NCBI GenBank assembly: GCA_003427395.1
Contig: BFEA01000301.1
Coordinates: forward strand, 1,705,934 to 1,732,383
Direction: 5' to 3'
Origin: Chara braunii
Lineage: Eukaryota > Streptophyta > Charophyceae > Charales > Characeae
DNA: 26,450 nt
Shown: piece after piece, positions 17,465-26,107 of the stretch
Layout of the letters: every line of letters starts with the position of its first letter
Position numbering within the stretch: position 1 is the stretch's first letter
Made by a program: the position numbers and the translations under genes
Notes under the pieces: generated by a model
What the model was told of the DNA's origin: nothing
The model's database searches: none
Seen by the model: the letters and a program-made list of their open reading frames with translations, nothing else

Positions 17465-17846
17465 GTCATGGTCATTGTTCTTGTGCTCTGTTAGGAGTAT
17501 GTTGGTTGGGGGTTGGGGGGAGGCATCTGAAGCCAGAGTAGTCGTGCTATGCTGGTCAGAATGCTGTAAATATGGTCGGACCATTTCTGTGAATTTTTCT
17601 GCTGGAAATAAGTCAATAAGTCAAAAATTATCAATGTATTGCAGTGAGCCCAGTCCTCAAACCAGCATCTCATGTCACAGGGGGAGACAAGCTTCAGCAC
17701 ATAGAGGTGACAACCAAAGCATGAGATATGAGAGCTCAAAATTACCTGGAAATCAAGGTCTTATATAACAAGCTTGTATGCACCAAGCTGGGTGGCTGTG
17801 CCCACCAGCAAACAACAACCAAGTATGAACGCCCACTCTTGACCCT

Positions 17847-17849
<3 letters not shown>
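17465..17849 (+). other. Likely CNOT10 3' UTR or following intron
   Basis: There is no coding similarity after the stop. The sequence is T-rich with AATAAG and AATGTATT variants that could serve as plant-type polyadenylation signals. None is decisive. Confidence 0.3.
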
Positions 17850-17904
<55 letters not shown>

Positions 17905-17905
17905 N

Positions 17906-17980
<75 letters not shown>

Positions 17981-18014
17981 ATGTGTGTGTGTGTGTGTGT
18001 GCGTGTGTGTGTGC

Positions 18015-18048
<34 letters not shown>
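17850..18048. repeat. (CT)n-(GT)n compound microsatellite with an N
   Basis: (CT)n runs from about 17850 to 17938, with an N at 17905, then (GT)n with a few GCGTAT interruptions to about 18048. The length is unreliable because of the N. Confidence 0.92.
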
Positions 18049-18050
<2 letters not shown>

Positions 18051-18335
18051 ATGTCTTCCTTGCCTATGTTACAGTACAGCTATAGCGCCAGGCGCCTGTT
18101 GACTACAACTACTCAGCCTCCCATTCTTGCCTATGTTACACTAGGCACGTGTTACACTGCAGCAAGCACCCGAGGAATGGATTTGAACGGCACCCTGCTG
18201 TACCTTCACACGTGATGATTCAGGTTCCCCCCCCTCCAGCCCCTTGACATATGGGCCCAGTACCTGGTAGGCTGCTTGCTTGTTCTGTTGGCCTTCGACG
18301 TTTTGTGGAGTATTCACAGAGTTTCCTGGAACCCA

Positions 18336-18421
18336 GCCGCGAGACTGGACTGAATTGGACTGAACTGGAGTGGACCCTGCGCCGCGAGACTGGACTGAAT
18401 TGGACTGAACTGGAGTGGACC
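18336..18421. repeat. 45-bp tandem duplication of TGGACTGAA-type repeats
   Basis: A 41-bp segment starting GCCGCGAGACTGGACTGAAT is identical at 18336-18376 and 18381-18421. Inside it TGGACTGAAT and TGGACTGAAC are themselves repeated. Related TCTGGACTC words continue to about 18520. In one frame the period gives a 15-residue peptide repeat, but no gene is supported. Confidence 0.85.
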
Positions 18422-18626
18422 GAAAGCTTAACTACTGGAGTGAACTCTTCTGGACTCCTCTAACCTACCGGGAGCCTAGCTACTGGTCTGGACTCTTCTG
18501 GACTCTTCTAAACTCGACCTGTTCTTGCTACTGGGCCCCAAACTTCCGGAACTGTTCTGGAGACCTCTGTGGACACTTGGCACAACAGTGCCGATGTGAA
18601 GGTTTCTTGCAGGAGTGTGAGCCTGT

Positions 18627-18876
18627 ATGAAAGAGAGAAGGTCGTTTGTTCCAGGCAGTTTTGTTTCCAGATCGGCACGTTTGGGCAGATATCCGGAAAT
18701 CAGGAAAATTGAAAAAGGGCCTAATTTCCGCCTAGAAGACTCTATGAAAAAAGACGTTGCAGATGCCGAACACAGCACAAATATGTGTTTGTTTCATAAA
18801 AAGCATGTCTGGGCCCAGAACGCCTCAGAAGGTGAAATGTTCGTTGGTGAGAAAATAGGTGTACTCGAGTTAGTCT
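18627..18876 (+). pseudogene. Unrecognised open frame cut by the LINE insertion
   Basis: An ATG-started, Lys/Arg-rich frame (MKERRSFVPG...) runs up to the LINE's 5' junction at 18877. Across the insertion, from the second target-site copy, the same frame would continue at 24006 for about 25 codons to a TAA. The pre-insertion frame would be roughly 109 codons. No family is recognised and it may be chance. Confidence 0.2.
18857..18876. repeat. LINE target-site duplication, left copy
   Basis: AGGTGTACTCGAGTTAGTCT matches the right copy at 23986-24005 in 18 of 20 positions. Both differences are C (left) versus T (right), as expected from cytosine deamination after insertion. Confidence 0.85.
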
Positions 18877-18879
18877 GGG

Positions 18880-19194
18880 CCAGACAAGAGCCTGGACGTG
18901 GTATGGGAAGATGACAATGGAGCATCTCACTACAGGGACTCGAGCCCGATCATGGCGATCTACGACCAGCAGACCATCCTGAAGGACGACTTACAATGGA
19001 AACCTTGGGAGCTGATCTGCGAAATCCCATATCATCTCCTGGGACACAAGGACGAGGTGGACAGAATTTCATACAGCATGGCTGCCTTCATCAGACAGGA
19101 ATGGCTGGGCAGCAGTGAGGCGGAGCTGTTGGAGAAAGCAAAGAGGGAAAGGGAGAAGAGGGAGGAGAGAAGAACCGCTGCCACTACCTCCTAA
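18880..19194 (+). pseudogene. LINE ORF1 C-terminal remnant
   Basis: The frame is open from the insertion junction with no ATG, consistent with 5' truncation inside ORF1. It reads VVWEDDNGASHYRDSSPIMA and ends in a charged Lys/Arg/Glu tail (KAKREREKREERR). Stop at 19192-19194, 45 bp before the ORF2 ATG. It is presumably the RNA-binding ORF1 protein; no RRM or zinc knuckle is left to confirm that. Confidence 0.55.
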
Positions 19195-19238
19195 TCACAT
19201 GACCAGCCCCTAATTGAGGACAACCATCCCTCAGTGCA

Positions 19239-20140
19239 ATGGAAATCACACCGGATGGTTCCCCAAATAGAGGGGCCGAGCGCAGTCCAAAGAGACTCGA
19301 ACCCACCACAGAAGCTGATATCATAAAAGAAAGCAGGAAACAACCAGAACTAACCATCACGTCATGGAACATCAATGGAGTGGCGTCAGTTCTCGACAAT
19401 CCAATCAAATGGAGGAATCTGACAGAAACCATCAAATGGTTTGGACATAACCCCCCAGACATAACATGCCTACAAGAGACTCACCTAACCAGCATCGAGG
19501 AACACAAAAGAATCCAACTTGCAGTTCTGAGGAAACTGCGTTTTGTTAAATCTGCAATCTGGGCTAACGCGGCCCCGAATGGCGCAGCAGGGACAGTCAT
19601 TCTTTTCCATCAGAACTTTCCCGCAAGCGATCACATAACAATTCAAGCCACAAGCCAGGACAATACAGCAGGCAGGTGGGTTAAAGCAGATATCAAACTC
19701 AAAGAGGAAGATATAGCCATCCTAGGGATATACGGACCGAATGCCACACAAGAAAAAAAACCCTTCTCTCCTTGGAGCATCTAATCCCTAGCCACACACA
19801 CACCATCTTAATGGGGGATTGGAATTCTGTACCATATCCCTCCCTTGACAGGATTTCCAACTCACAAGACATCCTACCACAGTCCAACAGCATAGACCTT
19901 GGAGACTTCATCATAAGGAAAAACCTATTAGATCCTTACTGCCTCCTAGCACCAAACTCGAAACGTTTCACCTGCGTCAGAAAAACCTCCTACGGAAGAA
20001 CCTCCTTCTCAAGAATAGACTTCTTACCTCGGATTCCCTCTCAGGCGCCATACTAGATTGCAGAATAAATGACAACCCCTACTACAAAGGCCTAGACCAC
20101 AAAGCAATCACACTCTCCCTCAGGGACACCAAAACGGGCT
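19239..20140 (+). pseudogene. LINE ORF2 apurinic endonuclease domain (frameshifted)
   Basis: The ORF starts with ATG at 19239. TSWNINGV and DITCLQETHL carry the catalytic Asn and Glu of APE-type endonucleases. LGIYGPN follows. A one-base shift in the A8 run near 19750-19758 moves the reading to the frame carrying ILMGDWNSVP (catalytic Asp and Asn). A second shift near 20025, after SRIDFL, leads to GLDHKAITLSL, which holds the catalytic DH pair. All signature residues survive, but in three frames. This domain normally nicks target DNA to prime reverse transcription. Confidence 0.88.
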
Positions 20141-20560
20141 ACACAGGCATAAGCTTCTTCTGCTTCAATAATGCTCTCCTAACTAGCCAAACCTTCCAGA
20201 TTGACCTAACAAACATTCTACACACCCAGACAAGGATTGAACCGCATGAGGACATATACAGCAGATTCCCATAAATCCTAAAGAGCATCAGTTATGACGT
20301 ATCTATAGTATCAAGGAAACTAGCAGCCCAAAGGAAAGAAAGAGTAGAAATATTACAAATGCAATAGAAATAGCCGAATTAAATCTCCAAAGGGACTCCA
20401 ACTCAGAGTTCTACGCAGAAATATATTCCAAGGCAAAAGAAGAACTAACAGAATGGACAAAACTGAAACTCAGGGGACTACAACTCAGGGCAAGAATGAA
20501 CGACTGGGAACTAAACGAAAGAATGACTAAATTCTACTTCCAAAAAATCAAATCCAACTC

Positions 20561-20586
20561 TTTTTTTTTTTTTTTTTTCCAACTCT
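20561..20586. repeat. Poly(T)18 with a duplicated 8-bp flank
   Basis: CCAACTC-T(18)-CCAACTCT lies inside the LINE. Counting one T with the left flank, CCAACTCT occurs on both sides. Removing one flank plus the T run rejoins the ORF2 frame exactly (KIKSNS to RIESLINNDGN). Confidence 0.8.
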
Positions 20587-21245
20587 AGGATAGAAAGTTT
20601 AATTAACAACGACGGCAACCCTACCTCAGAAACAACCCAGTTAGTCAGTATAGCTACCAACTTCTACAAAGACTTGTACACTAGTAAAACTCCAGCAGGA
20701 AGACAAAACGACTCACCAAGAGCAAGGGCCAAATTTCTCACCCGTCTAGACCGCACACTATCAACAGAAACAGCAAGCAGTCCGGACGCTCCCATCACAA
20801 TTGAAGAGCTACACACAGCCCTCAAGGACCTAAAACCCAACAAGGCACCGGGCAACAATGGCCTTTCCAAAGAATTTTGGATGGTGAGCTGGCACAAACT
20901 CGGCCCCCTCTACCTAGACTTCCTCCATAGAGCCTGGGAAAAAGAATCCCTGGGCCCCAAATCAATGGCTTCCTCTGCAACCCGTACAAAATGTCAAGAT
21001 CGGTAAGACAAGGTGATCCACTAGCAGCACCAATCTTCCTTTTTGTAATGGAACCCGTACAAAATGTCAAGATCGGTAAGACAAGGTGATCCACTAGCAG
21101 CACCAATCTTCCTTTTTGTAATGGAAGCCACAGCAGCCTTCCTAAGAAAAGGCCCATCCATCGAGAGACTCGTGAACATCAAGGACGAAAGAGGACATCC
21201 CTTGCACATCCCTAGTATCCTACCACTCTCTTATTTGCAGATGAT
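20587..21245 (+). pseudogene. LINE reverse transcriptase (deleted and duplicated)
   Basis: ALKDLKPNKAPGNNGLSKEF is the conserved N-terminal RT block. After HRAWEKESLG the frame changes abruptly to INGFLCNPYKMSRSVRQGDP, the family's Q-G-D-P motif. The segment that should carry the first catalytic Asp (FDR/YDR-type) and its surroundings is absent, presumably by deletion near 20955. A 73-bp duplication follows. FADD, the active-site motif, is at 21234-21245 in another frame. Confidence 0.88.
20979..21124. repeat. Exact 73-bp tandem duplication inside LINE RT
   Basis: 20979-21051 and 21052-21124 are identical, both beginning AACCCGTACAAAATGTC. The duplication shifts the frame (73 is not a multiple of 3), and without it the RT block reads straight through. 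Its length is close to the 76-bp duplication around the adapter at 7.7 kb. Confidence 0.95.
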
Positions 21246-22990
21246 CTCACAGTCCTGATCAGAGCATCCAATTCATCATTCCAAGCACTAACAAAAGCAA
21301 TGCAAGCCTTCCAATTGGCCTTTGAAATGAAGGTGAACTGGCCGAGAACCATTGGATGGTGGTTCTTGGAAACCCCCCCTCCCACAGAACTCTCTCCAGT
21401 GGGGCTGCGCTGGGCAGACCTTTCCACCCCGATCCGCTTCCTAGGAATCAATTTAACTTCAAAAGGGAACCATAGCACTTTGGCTGTTAGGCAGAGTCCT
21501 TCCGCTGAACAACTCAATTTTAGCCATGATGTGGTACGCCACCTCCATATGGTTCCCATCAGCGGACTTCCAAAGCCAAATCAGAAAAAGGGCAGCGGCC
21601 TTCGTCTGGACAGGTAATCCCGACAACCACCTCTTCATACACAAGATGTCCTGGCAAACAATCACCCAATCTACAGCCAAAGGAGGTTTGGGCCTTCTAG
21701 ACCCAACTAGTCAGATCCAAGCCCTACAGGTAAAGTGGATTCTGCGAATCTCCCTCCAGGATAGAATACACTGGGCCCCTCTCGCCCTTAACCACATTAG
21801 AGAACTGGCCCCATACAAATCCCCGAAACATGTCAGGACTCTTCTGGATCTACAACAAGCATCGGCCACTTCCCGAAAGCAAAAGAAACCAAAATCCACA
21901 CCCTCCCCTAGACAGAGCCCATAATGATGAACCTCTCAAAACACACTGGGCTCACATTCTTCGAGATACATATTCCCAGAAAACAGAATTGGCCCGAAAA
22001 GAAGAGACGAAGTCCTCCGACAACCCCTCTTCGGAAATCCTTGGATAAAAAACGAGAGAGGAGAACCTTATCCCCTCGCCTCAACAGAGGCTAAATGGGG
22101 TTATTGGGTAGAAAGAGGAGTGTGGGAAGTCCAACACCTATGGGAGGAAACTTCCAACAAGTGGAAATCAGAAAGACCTGAGGCCAGTACTAAAGGGTAC
22201 CCACCACCTTCAAAATTTCATAAATCAGATATCGAGATCATTCCAATAGAATGGAGGCGGCGGCTAAGATCAGAACTGAAATGGCAATATGGCGATTGGG
22301 CAGTAAAAATGGACACAGACACAATATTCGACGTCCTGAAACTCAAAACCTACTAGTCCCAAAACAGCAAATGGATATGCTTCGACATTTTCGTCCTCAA
22401 CGAGCCAGGTAACTCATCAAGTTATCTCAACAAAGAAAGCAGGGCAGAAGCATCATTCTTAACAAACTCCCTGAGAAGAATAAGGGTCATCGAAGGAGAC
22501 AGAATCAGGGTATTCAANCCACAGTCAAGTATTCAANAACTAGAAATAGATCCAACAGAATGGTCCTGGAGCACACCTAATAACAACTCTCCTATATCAA
22601 ATATACATAAACTAACAGACTACAAGCCAAATCTGGGGTACCGGCTTTTCTCAAAAGCGAACTCGATAGCCAGCTCCCTACAAAAAAGATGGACAAAAGA
22701 AGAGTCCACACTAGCCGAATCTCAAATCTCCCCACCATGGCCTTCACTAGACCAGTGAAACTAGCTAGCCTAAGATGGCTGATAGCCTTCAGAGCAGTTC
22801 CAGTGAACCACTGGCTGGCACAAAGACGTAGTAGAGAAAACAGATCAGAACAAGACTCTTGGTGTAAAGTTTGCAACCTACAGACCCTCGAAACACTAAA
22901 CCACTGCTTCTTAGACTGTGAGAAGTCTTGGAGTTCCCTCTCCAATACCTCCATCACAATAAGCCCTGGCACAAATTTTCCTTGAAATGG
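21246..22990 (+). pseudogene. LINE ORF2 C-terminal region with zf-RVT
   Basis: Pieces in several frames follow the usual order: YATSIWFPS and KRAAAFVWTG, then KMSWQTITQS, GGLGLLDPTSQIQALQVKWI, and near the end LASLRWLIAFRAVPVNHW followed by WCKVCNLQTLETLNHCFLDC. The CxxC...H...C pattern is the reverse-transcriptase zinc-binding (zf-RVT) domain of plant LINEs. Two Ns, at 22518 and 22537, both follow ATTCAA. Several stops and frameshifts interrupt the region. Confidence 0.85.
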
Positions 22991-23985
22991 AATGAAACCC
23001 CCCTCTCAAAGGCTTTGAAGCTTTCTTCTTCTCCCTAATCAGGAAAGGTATCCTCTCTGATTCCTCTGGTGTTTATGGAAAAGAAGATGTGACATAACCT
23101 TTGAGACTCACCCCACCAACACCGAGCACCCAGTTATCACTATAAAAAACATTATCGAAACAGAAATATATGTCCTTTGGAAAAGAACCCAAAAACAAAT
23201 ATATAATACACCGTCCAAAAAGGACGAAGTAATTAAAAGGTTCATATCATTAAATTTAGGTTCAGGACAACTAGGTACAATAAGAAATAATACTCGTAAC
23301 TCTTAAGAACTGGCTAATCTTCCCCCTTCGTGCAATAACAATAACCCCACTCTTCCATCATAAACACAAACCCCATATCCAACCATCCCTAACCAAACAC
23401 TTACCACCCACCCTTAACACACCCACCCATAACAATCTCCCCAATAACCACTGTATCCACCCTACAAAGCCCACCCCTCACATCATCCTCTACCCCCTGC
23501 TCCCCAAACTTCCCCTCCACCCACACACCCCAACCACAGTAGTACCCTCCCGACACATGAGGAGCCAAAACAATCAGCACACCCCCTACATCCAGCCACC
23601 AGTCTTCTGGAGATCCAGAACTATCGGCCCAGATCATCCCTTAGAATCCGTAACAGCCCAGCCCAACTCGCATGAGCCCTGGCCTCAATTTAGACACAAA
23701 TCGCCCACCCGTAGAAGAGACCCCAGGACCTCAGGAAGGATCGCAACAATCAATTTCGCAGAGGAGTCCAGGATAACTTAGGCAGGGGTAAGGGGAGGTA
23801 CATCCTTCAGGCTGGAAGTAATCAATGCCGTCCCTTGGTCTTTCCTACCATAAAGGGAAAGAGCGTGTGTGAGTCCCTTATGTATTCTCATTGACTTGCC
23901 GGTGGAAAAGTAACCGGACTGATGCTCCCCAGAATGGATAAGGAGCCGGGACCATAAGGTTCTGTTTTTGCTATAAAAAAAAAAA
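22991..23985 (+). other. LINE extreme C-terminus and 3' UTR
   Basis: Up to about 23305 fragments such as KDEVIKRFISLNLGSGQLG suggest residual coding sequence. From about 23320 to 23560 the plus strand is nearly free of G and rich in C and A. The last part (about 23770-23985) is mixed sequence ending CTATAAAAAAAAAAAA. No host gene is seen. Confidence 0.6.
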
Positions 23986-24005
23986 AGGTGTATTTGAGTT
24001 AGTCT
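23986..24005. repeat. LINE target-site duplication, right copy
   Basis: AGGTGTATTTGAGTTAGTCT follows the poly(A) tail directly. It pairs with 18857-18876 at 18 of 20 positions. The first A could belong to either the tail or the target site. Confidence 0.85.
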
Positions 24006-24279
24006 TGAAAGGGCAAGGGGAAATCAGTGAGCTCTCCTTTTTCTCCTGTACATCGTTTTGCAAGGTTGAAAGCTTCATCTAAAATCCTCTTGAGAATGGG
24101 ATTACTTTCTGAGTGGGGATCCGGGCCGCCTGGGTGACCGGCAGGGGTCCAGGGGAGGTCCTGGGCAGCCTGGCCGAGCAGGGCACCCGGTTGGGAGCCT
24201 GGCCCCCCCAGCGCACTCACCCGTCGGGGGGGTTCGGACCCCCTTCTGGCTGGTATTGGCCTCCCGGAGGGGTGTGTGA

Positions 24280-24280
<1 letters not shown>
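24006..24280. other. No gene recognised; GC-rich segment
   Basis: 24110-24265 is very GC-rich (GGGCCGCCTGGG, CCTGGCCCCCCCAG). Both strands give short Pro/Gly-rich open frames without recognisable similarity. Confidence 0.4.
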
Positions 24281-24328
<48 letters not shown>

Positions 24329-24346
24329 AGAGAGAGAGAGAGAGGT
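24277..24346. repeat. (GT)n-(GA)n compound microsatellite
   Basis: (TG)n from about 24277 to 24327 followed by (GA)n to about 24343. It has the same GT-to-GA polarity as the array at 14686-14760. Confidence 0.9.
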
Positions 24347-24420
24347 GTTCGAATGTGGATCGATGTTGGCCATATGCTGCTGAAGAACTCAAAGATTTCC
24401 TGCAAGTTGTCAGTCTGTAA

Positions 24421-24538
24421 GTCTTCTTCTTCTTGTTCTTCTCGTCAGTCCTCTTCTTCTTCTTCTTCTCGTCAGTCTTCTGCTCTTCTTCTTCTCGTCA
24501 GTCTTCTTCATTTTTTGTCAGTCTTGTTCTTCTTCAGA
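24421..24538. repeat. CTT-rich minisatellite with CTCGTCAGTC units
   Basis: CTCGTCAGTC occurs at 24441, 24468 and 24494, with a degenerate TTGTCAGTC near 24515, separated by CTTCTT runs. The period is about 26-27 bp. No coding role is evident. Confidence 0.8.
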
Positions 24539-24539
24539 A

Positions 24540-25082
24540 TGAAAGGGTCGATAACATCCATGCAGCAGACATCAGAGCAGTAGGCGACAAACATGCAGAG
24601 CCCCCAACCCAGTACATATCAGATGACATACATTCAGCATACGGCTGGCACCATGCATGCAGAGCCCCAACCCCCAGACACCCCCCCAACCACAGCGCCC
24701 CCAACCCAGACCGACCCCCCCACCCCCCCAAAACCAAAATTACAGATTCGGGGTCCTCTCACCGAGCGCAGAATGACCCCGGTTTCAAAAAAACATAAAA
24801 AAAAATTCTGGGCGTTTTTTTGGCCTGCCCAGTTTACCCGGGCAGCGTCCTCGCTCAGATTACTTTTTTATTTTTTTAACGAGAATCCTGGATGCATCAG
24901 TCTATTGGTGGGGGGGAATGGGATTATTTACAATATGAGCTGTAATTCGTTCCTGAGGTTGAATGTGCACCATCAACCTGCTATCCTGGCGATTAATTGG
25001 GGATAGCGGAGTTGCTGATAACCTGCTCACATCTTCACTGGTAATTATAATCTGCTGCATAGATCCGCACTAGCGGGCCAAA
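24540..25082. other. No gene recognised; possible SINE body
   Basis: A C-rich segment at 24660-24740 contains two ATGCAGAGCCCC...AACCC words (about 24593 and 24656). CTGCCC-AGTTTACCC-GGGCAG forms a 6-bp hairpin near 24825-24845. An A/T run CTTTTTTATTTTTTTAA at about 24864-24880 could be the minus-strand tail of the SINE described at 25083. Confidence 0.3.
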
Positions 25083-25150
25083 GCCCTCCTCCGAACCGGC
25101 GACCTTGGCCTCAGGAGCCAAGTCTCTATACCACTACAACCCGGACACGG
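25083..25150 (-). mobile_element. tRNA-like sequence, probable SINE head or tRNA pseudogene
   Basis: The minus strand has a box A-like TAGTGGTATAGAGACTTGG (25118-25136). It then has an anticodon-type hairpin TTGGC-TCCTGAG-GCCAA (loop centre CTG) and a box B-like GGTTCGGAGGA (25087-25097). The order and spacing are those of an internal RNA polymerase III promoter of tRNA type. The acceptor stem does not close cleanly and U33 is replaced by C, so a functional tRNA is unlikely. Confidence 0.5.
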
Positions 25151-26107
25151 TGTTCAAAAGTGGAACCATACTGTAGTGTCCAATGCAACCCACGCCACAC
25201 ACAACACCACACATGGACACATCCCACGGACGAGGCAATTCTCGCTCACTGCGCCCCGCTGCACTGGACCCCTTCCATCGGTCGGACCACCAATATGGGG
25301 TATTCTTCACCGTCGGTTAACGGGTGCTTCCACAATTTGGTGTGTGCTCCAAACAGAACAAGAAAACAGTCTTGCTTGTTTTCTGGAGTGTGGACATGGT
25401 GCTCGATTCGGAGTAATTAACCTGGGAATAATTTGTCCAACTCAAATTCTCAATGGAACCAGAACAGCCTACTGCTTTTTGGAGTAACGTGTATCGAACA
25501 GACTGCAAATTTGTGGTATTCTTGAAGCTTTTGGCTGGCTAAGGCTGCGCCCTCTTTCTACTCCCTCCCTGCGTTATGAGTCGCACCACGCGGCTTCCTC
25601 CTTCATGTCAGCAATTTTCCAGACTTTAAACAATTCCAGCAACTTCATTATCACAAAGACTCGATAAAAAAATGTCTTGCACTTCACACAAACATCACTC
25701 CAACTCGATTGTTAGGTGTACAGAGAGAAGTTAACATTCACCTTACCTAGGTGCCCTCCTGCATTGACAACATGCAACCGTCAAACTTGAAAAGATGCTA
25801 TCGCGCTGGCGTCGGTTGTGCCTTGCTTACCCGCTCCTGTCCTCCGTGCTAAGAAAAGAACTCGTCGAGCCTGTTCCAACAACAGGAAACAAGACCAAAT
25901 CTTACCTTAAACCACCGCTGCCCGCAGCAGCCTAAAGTAGGACTCCCGGAGAGTTAGGGGCGCAGAAAACGGTAGGGCGGCGACCAGGAGGTGCAAGTGG
26001 GTCCAGTCCCTCAATTTTCAAGCACCAACTTCGACGATTTTTTGCGCTCGGAAGAATTAATTAAAAAAATATGTAGATTAGATTGTGATCTTTCCAGAAA
26101 AAATACC
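25151..26107. other. No gene recognised
   Basis: Open frames are at most 103 codons and match nothing I know. An imperfect hairpin at about 25347-25389 (AGAAAACA/TGTTTTCT) is present. The sequence from 26035 becomes A/T-rich before the foldback element. Confidence 0.4.

Larger units (their letters stand above)
18877..23985 (+). mobile_element. 5'-truncated, inactive LINE (APE-type endonuclease, RT, zf-RVT)
   Basis: The unit begins inside an ORF1 remnant, continues through endonuclease, RT and a Cys/His zinc-binding C-terminus, and ends in about 12 A residues at 23975-23986. It is bracketed by a 20-bp imperfect target-site duplication. That structure is the signature of target-primed reverse transcription with 5' truncation. 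The layout is that of plant L1-like non-LTR elements. Several frameshifts, stops, a probable loss of the central RT and a 73-bp internal duplication make it dead. Confidence 0.92.

Noticed and set aside
24825-24845. Relation of CTGCCC-AGTTTACCC-GGGCAG to the foldback element termini
   Set aside because: Only about a dozen bases (TTTACC-GGGCAG) are shared with 26158-26170; too little to claim a second copy.
25083-25147. Functional tRNA-Gln (anticodon CTG) gene on the minus strand
   Set aside because: The acceptor and T stems do not pair well, the base before the anticodon is C rather than T, and box B is degenerate. Treated as tRNA-derived.
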